From the NCBI GenBank assembly GCA_027618855.1, contig JAQCID010000023.1, positions 1-10,343 on the forward strand: a stretch of 10,343 nt of DNA. Reading direction: 5' to 3'. This stretch comes from Bacteroidota bacterium. Lineage in GTDB: Bacteria; Bacteroidota; Bacteroidia; Flavobacteriales_D; Sanyastnellaceae. The translations under genes and the position numbers were made by a program. The first letter of the stretch is position 1. Each line of letters opens with the position of its first letter. Positions 1 to 6,899 of this stretch are shown here, piece after piece. Below the pieces are notes generated by a model that had not been told where the DNA came from, did not search any database, and saw only the letters and a list, made by a program, of their open reading frames with translations.

Positions 1-45
1 ATTCAGGTTGGGTCCATTAAGTACGAGGATTTGGAAGCGTGACAT
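1..45 (-). CDS. aroQ: 3-dehydroquinate dehydratase, type II (N-terminal fragment, cut by window edge)
   Basis: Only the first 15 codons are inside the window. Reading the minus strand from the ATG at 45-43 gives MSRFQILVLNGPNLN. The NGPNLN block is the N-terminal signature of type II dehydroquinate dehydratase, where the first beta strand leads into this turn. The enzyme converts 3-dehydroquinate to 3-dehydroshikimate in the cytosol, the third step of the shikimate pathway. The start lies 9 nt after the stop of the secreted EEP-family gene on the same strand, so the two may be co-transcribed. Shikimate kinase is about 3 kb away in the same window. The fragment is short, but the motif sits at the right distance from a good ATG. 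The rest of the gene must lie to the left and was not seen. Confidence 0.8.
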   Translation of the reverse strand, partial: MSRFQILVLNGPNLN

Positions 46-54
46 TGAAAGAGA

Positions 55-903
55 CTATTGACTTTTTAACGTAACAAATGCATGAACTGGCAAGTGGTCG
101 GAAATGTAGAACCCCTGCTTGATATATTCGTCTGCACAAATCCATGATACTGAGACTCCATCCACCAGGATATAATCTATTCTGGGACCTGCAAAGCCCA
201 CTGGGTCGAATCCTGTATACGTCCCGAAACTTTTTCTGCATCTCGTTTTTGCAACATCGTAGGAGTCTTTCAAATTCGTAGAGAGTAAAAACTCGATTTC
301 TTCGGATTGAGGTTCAGCGTTAAAGTCTCCAAGGACGATGACGATATCTGCCTCACCCTTCAGGGACCAGCTGCGGATCAAAGATGCTGAAGCTTTTCGA
401 GCCTCCTCCCCTACGTGAGACCAATGTGAATTAATGACGCGAATGATTTGGCCTGATTCTTTGTGATGAAGAGAAACAATTGACGCGATGCGAGGCATGG
501 TCGCATCCCAACCTATGGAAGCCGTATCTGTCCACGACTCAGAGAGCCATCTGGTTTCTGTATGCAAAAGATCAAAATGCTTTGTCTGCCACAGGATAGG
601 ACACGCCTCTCCTTCCCCATTTCCGAAACGCGTTTCAGAATAAACACTCATCCAGGGCAGTTTGGATTTCAGGTCTTCTAGCTGATTTGGCAAAGCCTCC
701 TGAAGACCCACAATATCAAAGAAAGCAATGGCTTTTGTGACTTCTTCTTTCCGATTGTCCCAAAGCAATGGATCCGCGGGGTTGTCATACCTAATATTGA
801 ACGTAATGAGTGAAAGCTCAAGAGGTGTTTGGGCTGACAGCGCAGCAGAAAACATCGAAAAGAACACGAGGCAAAGGGAGAAAAGTGTAGTTCTTATGTT
901 CAT
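55..903 (-). CDS. secreted endonuclease/exonuclease/phosphatase (EEP) family protein
   Basis: A 282-residue protein of the EEP (DNase I-like) metal-dependent phosphoesterase superfamily. Residues 1-24 form a signal peptide (short basic start, hydrophobic core, ALSAQ cleavage region), so it is exported. The fold signatures come in order: TFNIR at 34-38, GLQEA at 66-70 with the metal-binding Glu69, NSHW at 158-161, GDFN at 192-195 with the Asp/Asn pair, and SDH at 268-270 with the catalytic His270. The length fits the usual secreted Bacteroidota members of about 270-290 residues. The substrate cannot be read from sequence; nucleic acids, phosphorylated sugars or inositol phosphates, or phospholipid headgroups are all possible. 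An in-frame extension to 1008 exists, but it would put 35 residues before the signal peptide and across a promoter box, so the ATG at 903 is preferred. aroQ follows 9 nt downstream. Confidence 0.9.
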   Translation of the reverse strand: MNIRTTLFSLCLVFFSMFSAALSAQTPLELSLITFNIRYDNPADPLLWDNRKEEVTKAIAFFDIVGLQEALPNQLEDLKSKLPWMSVYSETRFGNGEGEACPILWQTKHFDLLHTETRWLSESWTDTASIGWDATMPRIASIVSLHHKESGQIIRVINSHWSHVGEEARKASASLIRSWSLKGEADIVIVLGDFNAEPQSEEIEFLLSTNLKDSYDVAKTRCRKSFGTYTGFDPVGFAGPRIDYILVDGVSVSWICADEYIKQGFYISDHLPVHAFVTLKSQ

Positions 904-907
904 CTTA

Positions 908-915
908 CAAATGTA
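908..915 (-). promoter_or_regulatory. Bacteroidota -7 box ahead of the EEP gene
   Basis: The minus strand reads TACATTTG, a perfect match to the Bacteroidota -7 consensus TAnnTTTG. It ends 4 nt before the ATG at 903, so transcription would start at or next to the start codon and give a leaderless or nearly leaderless mRNA. I could not find a convincing -33 TTG at the usual spacing of about 19 bp. Confidence 0.6.
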
Positions 916-951
916 CCTGCAATTTAGGTGTACAGAGGTGAAAACGGGCTT

Positions 952-959
952 TACCTTTG
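952..959 (+). promoter_or_regulatory. Bacteroidota -7 box ahead of rlmD
   Basis: The plus strand reads TACCTTTG, a perfect TAnnTTTG match, ending 7 nt before the ATG at 967. It is divergent from the box at 908-915, with 36 bp between them, so the two promoters share one compact control region. No clear -33 element is visible. Confidence 0.6.
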
Positions 960-966
960 CCGCGAT

Positions 967-2439
967 ATGGGAAAACAAAAAATGTATCGAAAAGGTGAAG
1001 TTATTCAAGTAACAATCACTGATTCAGCTTTCGGAGGAAAGGGTATTGCGCGAATTAAAACAGAGATCGGAGATTTCACGGTTTTCGTTCAAAACACTTT
1101 TCCCGGACAACAAGTTAGTGCTCAGGTAATTACATGCAAAAACCGATATGCGGAATGCCGATTAAAAGACATCATCACCCCTTCTCCTGATGAGATTCAG
1201 ACACCATACCAAACAATACCAGGGGCCCCTTATGCCTCATTTCCAATAGAAATTCAGCACAAATACAAAGAGGAGACCGCAATAAATTTATTTGAACGAA
1301 TCGGTGGAATCTCAAATGCGAGAGAGATTTATCAAGGAATAGTAAGCTCACCAAGCTTATGGCATTACAGAAACAAGATGGAATATAGCTTTTCCGAAAT
1401 CCGTCACGATTTGGAGAGCGGAGAGAAAGTGGATGATTTCGGTTTGGGATTTAAGCACCGTGGAACTTGGTGGGCTGTTGAGAATTTAGATCGAGATTCC
1501 GGATTGTTCGACAAACAAATTGAGGATGACATTTGTAAAATCCGAAAGTGGTGCGAGAATACCGGACTTCCAGCATGGCATCCTCCGCAACGAAAGGGGT
1601 TCTATCGGTTCTTTGTGGTCAGACGCAGTGAAGCAAACAATGAGATCCTCATCAATTTGGTGACGACTTCTGGAGGAGAAGGGAAATTTATTGAGTCTGA
1701 ATTCACGGAATTCATTCTGGGCCTTTGGGGGGATCGAGTTGCGGGAATTCTTCACACAATCAACGATGACATCGGAGAAAGAGTGGAAGCAAGAGAAGGA
1801 AGCAGCACATTGATTTTCGGAAAAGACCGCATTACTGAGGTTCTTCATGGACTTCAATTTGACATCAGTTTAAGTAGCTTTTTCCAAACAAACCCATTAA
1901 GCGCAGAGAGACTCTACAGTGAAGTCATCGCCATGGCCATAGAAAAAGGGATGGGAGGAAAGGACGATGTGGTCCTTGATTTGTTTTGTGGAACAGGCAC
2001 CATTTCTCAATTGCTCGCACAACACCATGATGGTCAAATCATCGGAGTAGATATCGTCGAAACTGCAATTGAAGACGCCCGGATATCTGCGGAACGGAAT
2101 GGCTCAAAAAACACCACCTTCTTTGCAGCCGATGTGGGCAAATTTCTGATGGAATATCCGGAATACAAAGGCTGCATAAGGACGCTCGTAATGGACCCAC
2201 CTAGAGCGGGAATTTCACCTAAAACACTCCGGAAGGTCATCAGGCTGCAAGCCGACAGAATGGTTTACGTTTCTTGTAATCCCGCAACACAAGCCCGAGA
2301 TATGGCTACCTTGGCAGAAAACGGATATAAACTCGTTCAATTTAAGCTTGTAGATCAATTCCCCCATACTGCTCACGTAGAATCTGTGGCATTGTTTGAA
2401 AGAATCCCGGGATTTGTACCCATCATCGATATGAAATAA
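967..2439 (+). CDS. rlmD: RlmD/RumA-type RNA (uracil-C5) methyltransferase lacking the Fe-S cluster cysteines
   Basis: A 490-residue SAM-dependent RNA m5U methyltransferase. The family member RlmD makes m5U1939 in 23S rRNA; the exact target here (23S rRNA or tRNA) is inferred. An N-terminal TRAM-type RNA-binding domain spans about 7-68. A central RNA-recognition region follows, then a Rossmann methyltransferase domain with SFFQTN at 304-309, SAM motif LDLFCGTG at 337-344, DPPRAG at 410-415, the catalytic Cys437 in VSCNP, and the general-base Glu472 in HVESV. The four-cysteine cluster site after SPDEI, normally with a CGGC core, is replaced by a PGAPYASFP stretch at 85-93 with no Cys. The ATG at 967 is chosen because it follows the -7 box; the ATG at 982 is an alternative. 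The phosphoribosyltransferase gene follows after 7 nt. Confidence 0.9.
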   Translation: MGKQKMYRKGEVIQVTITDSAFGGKGIARIKTEIGDFTVFVQNTFPGQQVSAQVITCKNRYAECRLKDIITPSPDEIQTPYQTIPGAPYASFPIEIQHKYKEETAINLFERIGGISNAREIYQGIVSSPSLWHYRNKMEYSFSEIRHDLESGEKVDDFGLGFKHRGTWWAVENLDRDSGLFDKQIEDDICKIRKWCENTGLPAWHPPQRKGFYRFFVVRRSEANNEILINLVTTSGGEGKFIESEFTEFILGLWGDRVAGILHTINDDIGERVEAREGSSTLIFGKDRITEVLHGLQFDISLSSFFQTNPLSAERLYSEVIAMAIEKGMGGKDDVVLDLFCGTGTISQLLAQHHDGQIIGVDIVETAIEDARISAERNGSKNTTFFAADVGKFLMEYPEYKGCIRTLVMDPPRAGISPKTLRKVIRLQADRMVYVSCNPATQARDMATLAENGYKLVQFKLVDQFPHTAHVESVALFERIPGFVPIIDMK

Positions 2440-2446
2440 AGTGATT

Positions 2447-2959
2447 ATGAAGAACAACAAGATTCTTGATTCAGACCAAATAGAACGAAAGTTCCAACGT
2501 ATGGCCAGACAACTTCTCGAAGCTCACCACTCCGAGTCGGAGATCATACTGATGGGAATCGAAGGCCAGGGGCAAGAAGTTGCGATTCGTCTTCACACGA
2601 TTCTTGCCAAAATAGGGAACCTGAAAATCCACCTTAGAAACATCAAGCTCGACAAAGAAAACCCACTTTCTAAAGAAATCGTCTGCAATGCTTCTAAAGA
2701 GGAAATTCAATCAAAGGTGGTGGTCATCGTTGACGATGTGTTGAATTCTGGGAAAACATTAATTTATGCTGTGAAACACATTCTTGACTCAGGTCCAAAA
2801 GGAGTATACACGACTGTGTTGGTTGACCGAATACATCGCTCATTCCCGGTAAGAGCTGACTATTGCGGGCTCTCCCTCTCTACTCACCTGAATGAACATA
2901 TCTCCGTCAAGTTGAGCAAATCAACATCGAAATCTGATGCGGTTTTTCTCGAACTTTAA
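2447..2959 (+). CDS. PyrR-like phosphoribosyltransferase
   Basis: A 170-residue type I phosphoribosyltransferase. The PRPP-binding loop is VIVDDVLNSGKT at 93-104 with the acidic pair Asp96-Asp97, preceded by a MGIEGQG turn at 36-42. The segment LVDRIHRSFPVRADYCG (125-141) closely resembles the corresponding part of PyrR, the pyrimidine-operon regulator with uracil phosphoribosyltransferase activity. Length fits that family (about 175-180). No pyrimidine gene or pyr attenuator is visible nearby, so a regulatory role is not supported and the base substrate is unknown. The gene starts 7 nt after the rlmD stop, so the two are almost certainly co-transcribed. A GTG at 2441 is an alternative start. 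It converges on aroK with 16 nt between stops and no strong terminator. Confidence 0.85.
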   Translation: MKNNKILDSDQIERKFQRMARQLLEAHHSESEIILMGIEGQGQEVAIRLHTILAKIGNLKIHLRNIKLDKENPLSKEIVCNASKEEIQSKVVVIVDDVLNSGKTLIYAVKHILDSGPKGVYTTVLVDRIHRSFPVRADYCGLSLSTHLNEHISVKLSKSTSKSDAVFLEL

Positions 2960-2975
2960 CCGTGGCAAGAGAAAC

Positions 2976-3503
2976 CTAGAGCGCTTCTCGTAAGCGCCAT
3001 CGGATAGAACTCAGCCTGTTTGCAAGTTGCTCATCCGTGTATTCTATCTCGTCCCACTTCACATCGGCATTGCCATAACAACTGGCCCTCACCAAGAGGT
3101 GTCGTCCGATCACACGTTCAAAATCTTGCGGCTTCACTTTTGACAGTAAAGGTCGATTCGCAACGTTGTCCTTCAATCGATTTGCGAGTTCCGGCACTGG
3201 CACTGAAAGATGAACAACCACACCGTGCTTTCTCATCCAAGCCATCGCACCATCCGCACAAGGAGTTCCTCCACCAGTGGCGATGACTGATTCAGGTTCT
3301 TCTACAATTGTTCTCAGAAGTTCTGATTCTTCAATTCGAAAGGCTTCTATACCAAACTCATCTACATACTCACTTATTGAGCACCCCAAATTCTCCTCGA
3401 TGCGAGAATCCATATCTATAAATGGTCTTGACATCTGCTCTGAGAGACGTTTTCCAAGTGTAGATTTTCCACTGCCCATAAATCCTACCAAAATCAAATG
3501 CAT
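2976..3503 (-). CDS. aroK: shikimate kinase
   Basis: A 175-residue cytosolic P-loop kinase that phosphorylates shikimate to shikimate-3-phosphate with ATP, the fifth step of chorismate synthesis. Walker A is GFMGSGKS at 7-14 with Lys13. The shikimate-binding residues are Asp32 in DMD (30-32), Arg56 in AFRIEE, the GGG loop at 77-79, and Arg139. The lid arginine is Arg117 in NRPLL. All key residues are present and the length is typical (about 170). The ATG at 3503 is preferred over the TTG one codon upstream at 3506. A weak -7-like box ends 4 nt before this ATG. The hydrolase-family gene ends 67 nt upstream on the same strand, so aroK could be read from its own promoter or as the tail of that operon. 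Confidence 0.95.
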   Translation of the reverse strand: MHLILVGFMGSGKSTLGKRLSEQMSRPFIDMDSRIEENLGCSISEYVDEFGIEAFRIEESELLRTIVEEPESVIATGGGTPCADGAMAWMRKHGVVVHLSVPVPELANRLKDNVANRPLLSKVKPQDFERVIGRHLLVRASCYGNADVKWDEIEYTDEQLANRLSSIRWRLREAL

Positions 3504-3507
3504 CAAT

Positions 3508-3515
3508 CAAATATG
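3508..3515 (-). promoter_or_regulatory. possible -7 box for aroK
   Basis: The minus strand reads CATATTTG, one mismatch from TAnnTTTG, ending 4 nt before the aroK ATG. A TTG at 3531-3533 lies 15 bp upstream, shorter than the usual spacing. The spacing to the start codon matches that at the EEP gene, which is the main reason to list it. Confidence 0.35.
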
Positions 3516-3570
3516 TTTAAACAATTCACACAAGTGTACTACAGATTATTCAGAACAAAAACAAGTTGGG

Positions 3571-4188
3571 TCATTTAACATTAACGTTTAACATTTGAAA
3601 ACCTTCTAAAGTTCCTGTGATTTTATCACCTGATTTGACTGACCCTACCCCAGAAGGGGTTCCTGTAAATATCAAATCCCCTGTTTTAAGGGTCATAAAC
3701 TGGGAGACATACGATATGAGATCATCGACATTGAAAATCATCTCCGAGGTTGACCCCACTTGTACTTTCGTTCCATTGATGCTTAAATCGAACTGTAAGT
3801 TCTGAATACTTTTGCCCAAACGATCCAATGAAATAAATTCTTCTGAGACAACGGCAGAACCATCAAACGATTTGGCTTTTTCCCAAGGATGCCCTGCAGC
3901 TTTAAGTTTGCTTTGAACATCTCGCGCAGTGAAGTCAATTCCGAGACCTACCTCAGCATAATAGCGTGACGCATATCTGGTTTGAATCGCCTTCCCCAGT
4001 TTCAGAATCTTTACAACCAGTTCCACTTCATAATGAACCTCATTTGTCCAGTCGGGGATATAGAACGCATGGCGTTTGTGCAAAATTGAACTGTCTGGCT
4101 TGAGGAAAAACATAGGTTCAGAAGGAACAGGGTTGCCTAGCTCTGTGGCGTGGTCGAGGTAATTACGTCCTATACAAATTATCTTCAT
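3571..4188 (-). CDS. fumarylacetoacetate hydrolase (FAH) family protein
   Basis: A 205-residue single-domain FAH-family enzyme, the size of FAHD1-type acylpyruvases and oxaloacetate decarboxylases and of 2-hydroxyhepta-2,4-diene-1,7-dioate isomerases. Visible motifs are GRNYLDHA at 7-14, the metal-binding HYEVE at 52-56 (Glu54, Glu56), GIDFTARD at 83-90 with Asp85 as the third metal ligand, a KSFDG segment at 106-110, and TGTPSGVG at 175-182. It should be a cytosolic Mg2+-dependent enzyme that cleaves or isomerises a keto acid; the substrate is not readable from sequence, and no aromatic catabolism genes are nearby. Its ATG overlaps the stop of the OmpA-domain gene (ATGA at 4185-4188), suggesting translational coupling despite the unrelated functions. 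Confidence 0.9.
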   Translation of the reverse strand: MKIICIGRNYLDHATELGNPVPSEPMFFLKPDSSILHKRHAFYIPDWTNEVHYEVELVVKILKLGKAIQTRYASRYYAEVGLGIDFTARDVQSKLKAAGHPWEKAKSFDGSAVVSEEFISLDRLGKSIQNLQFDLSINGTKVQVGSTSEMIFNVDDLISYVSQFMTLKTGDLIFTGTPSGVGSVKSGDKITGTLEGFQMLNVNVK

Positions 4189-5414
4189 GGTTCTACAAAG
4201 AACGTCACGATTACCCTTCGGTCCTTCGCCCCTCGTGTTTCTGCTCTTTCTTCACCGAAAAAATTCATGACGACCCGCTCTGAATTCACGCCACTGTCTA
4301 AGATGTAGTTTCTCACAGTCGTTGCCCGTGCCCTTGAAAGGTTCAGGTTTACGACTCGATCTCCTGACAAGTCGGCATGTCCCGTACACATCAGACGCAG
4401 CTGAGGATATCTCACCATAAGCCCCACCAATTCATTGATCTGAAGTTGTGCATTGAGGGTCAGATTCGAACTGCCAGTATAGAATCTAACATCAAACTTG
4501 TCGGGAAGGTTTAAGGCCTGGAGCGATGGGTCTGACGAGGGTGAAGGTCGGTCGTCATTGTTTAATCCAATTCTTGCAATGTCAAGGGTATTCACAGGGA
4601 CATTTGAATTTGATTGATTTTGCTCTAAATTTCCCAGTCGACGATTGTGGTCCTCCAACAAAACAATGATTCTCTGCAAAAGATCTGACTCTGTTGTTGA
4701 TGGCGTTGCTTTAGGCAAACTACTGTTGTCATCATCTTCTATGAGAGCCATGGTTTCTATAGAAAAATCGACTTCTAAGGGATTCAGAGGGGCATTCGGA
4801 TCAAAATTCTGCCAATCTTCCAGAGACTGCGCAGGAACAGGTTCAAAGGTTTGGCCTACAAGTGCGAGAAGCCCTTTGTTGACATACCAGCCCAGTTCCA
4901 AACCCGCTTGAAGGATCACCTCTTGCAAGCGTGACTGGATGAGGAAATAAAACCTGTCTTCATAAGGAATGTTAGAAGAGCCATGCATTCTAGCGACATC
5001 GCGTTCATCCAATTCATCCACATCGTTCAGCAAGGCATCAATTTCATCTGAAAACCCCTCAAAGGGCACTTTTTCTTTGAACTTTCTTAACACCATTAAA
5101 TCCTGCACCAGCCGCTCCATATCCTTCTTGATCGTTCTTAGATTGGAACGCCAATTCACTTCTCCTTCTTGAATATTAACAGCGCCATTTAGGTACATTT
5201 CTAACGCTTCAACCATGACTGATCTAAGTTGTTCCACTTCAGGATCAGGGGCGGAACTCCAATAATTCACGATTAATGTTCCTTCCTTTGAACCGACAAG
5301 TCGTGAATTATCCGATTGCGCATGGGTGATATTCGACGCAAAAACTAGCCCTAACAGCATAAAGAGTGCGTAAACCAGATGGTTTCGAGTTTGGTTAGAT
5401 ATCAAACTTAACAT
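4185..5414 (-). CDS. OmpA-domain envelope protein (peptidoglycan-binding C-terminus)
   Basis: A 409-residue exported protein. Residues 1-32 look like a signal peptide with a slightly long N-region and a THAQ cleavage site. Residues 43-200 are mostly helical and I do not recognise a family there. Residues 241-265 look like a short coiled coil, and 225-300 are a linker rich in Asp, Ser, Asn and Pro. The C-terminal 310-405 is an OmpA-like domain: GHADLSG at 345-351, then NLNLSRARATTVRNY, with Asp348 and Arg363 matching the pair that holds diaminopimelate of peptidoglycan (D-x14-R spacing), and a late DRRV. It probably links the outer membrane or periplasmic machinery to the cell wall. It starts 57 nt after the glycosylphosphotransferase stop. 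No good -7 box is visible there, so read-through from upstream is likely. Confidence 0.88.
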   Translation of the reverse strand: MLSLISNQTRNHLVYALFMLLGLVFASNITHAQSDNSRLVGSKEGTLIVNYWSSAPDPEVEQLRSVMVEALEMYLNGAVNIQEGEVNWRSNLRTIKKDMERLVQDLMVLRKFKEKVPFEGFSDEIDALLNDVDELDERDVARMHGSSNIPYEDRFYFLIQSRLQEVILQAGLELGWYVNKGLLALVGQTFEPVPAQSLEDWQNFDPNAPLNPLEVDFSIETMALIEDDDNSSLPKATPSTTESDLLQRIIVLLEDHNRRLGNLEQNQSNSNVPVNTLDIARIGLNNDDRPSPSSDPSLQALNLPDKFDVRFYTGSSNLTLNAQLQINELVGLMVRYPQLRLMCTGHADLSGDRVVNLNLSRARATTVRNYILDSGVNSERVVMNFFGEERAETRGAKDRRVIVTFFVEP

Positions 5415-5471
5415 AACTCTAAGTTCGGGAATATTATGTAAAAAAACGAACCGGGTTAAATCGGCAATATT

Positions 5472-6899
5472 TTACTTCCCCTGACCGCGTAATACCGTGC
5501 GTACAGTATATATCAAAATCTTAAAATCCAGGGCCAGAGACATATTCTCGATGTACATGATATCGTAGCGAAGACGCTGCAGCATTTGGGCCAAATTTTC
5601 AGCATACCCATACTTTACTTGACCCCATGAAGTAATCCCAGGTCTCACCTTCTGGAGGTGGGAGAAATGAGGCGCTTTTTCTTTGATTTTATCAATGAAA
5701 TACTGTCGTTCAGGACGTGGACCTACCAGCGACATCTCCCCTTTTAAAACATTCATAAATTGAGGCAATTCATCAAAACGCATCTTACGCATCCACTTCC
5801 CCGATGAGGTAATACGAAGGTCTGCACCGGAGCTCAACTGAGGGGTTCCTGCTTCAGCGTTCACGACCATTGTACGGAACTTTATTATTTTAAAGGGGAC
5901 CCCATACCTACCAATGCGCTCTTGAAGATAAAAGACCGGACCTGTTGAGGAAGTCTTTACAACAATGGACAGCAAGATGAATAACGGAGAGATCATCACC
6001 AATGCGACCAATGAAGAAACGATATCAATGGTCCGTTTCAGAACCATTTGCCAATGTGACATCACGAATCTATCGACATGAATAAGTGGCGTCCCGTAAA
6101 CTGCTCCTGACCGCACATTCCCGCTCAGAATATCGTAAAGACCAGGAACTACTTTCACTGAGAGGTTTCGACCTTCAAGAATGGTAAGCAATTTAACCGT
6201 GTTTTCTCTGTCAGATGGCTCAACAGCTACAATGACATCCTCAATGTGATACTTATCTAAGACCACATCAATATCCTTCACCCCCCCGAGACGCTCAAGT
6301 TTGTTCGTCATTGCAGGAGCTTCTTGATTCACCTGAATAAAGCCCAAAAGATTAAAACCAGAAGATAAATATTCATTCTGAAGATCATTCGTTAATTGTA
6401 GGGCTGTTTCTGCACCCCCTAAGACAAGCGTTCTAAATGCCCAATCACCCCCTCTTATCTTTCGCAAAGTCCTCGACACAATAGCCCATCTTCCCATGGT
6501 GGTGAGAATTAAATGCCCTAACACCAACACCCCAAACGTATAATAATACTGATGATAACTATTCACAAAATCATCTAACAACAACACAAAAAACAACACA
6601 ATAGACCCTACACCTGTCGCGATTAAAGGTTGGCTTAACTCAAGGGCTCTGTGTCTTCTGCGGGGAGCGTTGTACATTCCCAACACAGCATACAATCCCA
6701 CCCAAAAAACAGGCACAAGTATGATTCCGTAGGTGTAATCCACATCGAATTCCCATGAGTCAAAATCCCAAGACCAAACCTTCTCAACCTCAACTTTCCG
6801 ATGAATGAACAACGTAGCCCAAGCGATTGCAGCGGAAATCACATCCGACAGTACGTAGTGCCAAGGCAGTATTCTATCTACTCTCCTCCCCGACCTCAT
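5472..6899 (-). CDS. undecaprenyl-phosphate glycosylphosphotransferase (PNPT, WcaJ/WbaP-like)
   Basis: A 475-residue membrane enzyme that should transfer a sugar-1-phosphate from a nucleotide sugar to undecaprenyl phosphate, the first membrane step of exopolysaccharide, capsule or O-antigen synthesis. The N-terminal half has several hydrophobic segments (about 15-31, 57-75, 93-109, 121-135). A Rossmann-like CoA-binding-type domain starts with LVLGGAETA at 158-166. After a membrane segment (about 295-314) comes the catalytic domain: KRTIDI 288-293, KFRTM 340-344, the Asp376-Glu377 pair in DELPQ, LVGPRPE 391-397, PGITSWGQV 420-428 and YD 445-446. The usual PGITGWAQ reads PGITSWGQ here. The sugar cannot be told. 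The start overlaps the lipoprotein stop by ATGA (6896-6899). No glycosyltransferase, flippase or polymerase genes are in the window, so this is an initiating enzyme outside a full cluster, or the cluster lies elsewhere. Confidence 0.93.
   Translation of the reverse strand: MRSGRRVDRILPWHYVLSDVISAAIAWATLFIHRKVEVEKVWSWDFDSWEFDVDYTYGIILVPVFWVGLYAVLGMYNAPRRRHRALELSQPLIATGVGSIVLFFVLLLDDFVNSYHQYYYTFGVLVLGHLILTTMGRWAIVSRTLRKIRGGDWAFRTLVLGGAETALQLTNDLQNEYLSSGFNLLGFIQVNQEAPAMTNKLERLGGVKDIDVVLDKYHIEDVIVAVEPSDRENTVKLLTILEGRNLSVKVVPGLYDILSGNVRSGAVYGTPLIHVDRFVMSHWQMVLKRTIDIVSSLVALVMISPLFILLSIVVKTSSTGPVFYLQERIGRYGVPFKIIKFRTMVVNAEAGTPQLSSGADLRITSSGKWMRKMRFDELPQFMNVLKGEMSLVGPRPERQYFIDKIKEKAPHFSHLQKVRPGITSWGQVKYGYAENLAQMLQRLRYDIMYIENMSLALDFKILIYTVRTVLRGQGK

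Noticed and set aside
1..42. Plus-strand open frame ending TGA at 40-42, possibly the tail of an incoming gene
   Set aside because: The opposite strand carries the clear aroQ start (NGPNLN) over the same bases, which explains this stretch.
928..966. Longer rlmD start at the ATG at 928
   Set aside because: It would begin upstream of the perfect -7 box, and the added residues have no resemblance to the family; the ATG at 967 is better.
904..1008. N-terminal extension of the EEP protein to 1008
   Set aside because: It places 35 residues before an evident signal peptide and runs through two promoter boxes.
1486..1857. Long open frames antisense to rlmD and to several other genes
   Set aside because: They lie entirely opposite genes with clear family motifs and have no recognisable features or promoter; they are shadows of codon use.
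2981..2997. Hairpin GCGCTT-ctcgt-AAGCGC near the convergent end of the rlmD operon and aroK, considered as a terminator
   Set aside because: It lies inside the aroK coding end and has no T-run after it on either strand, so it is not a convincing intrinsic terminator.
3571..3601. Repeated TTAACATT-like words at the 3' end of the FAH-family gene
   Set aside because: They encode the LNVNVK C-terminus and look like simple codon repetition, not a functional repeat.
5440..5465. Seven-T run on the minus strand after an AACCCGGTT sequence between the glycosylphosphotransferase and OmpA-domain genes, considered as a terminator
   Set aside because: The possible stem is only 3-4 bp with either a one-base or mismatched loop, too weak to call.
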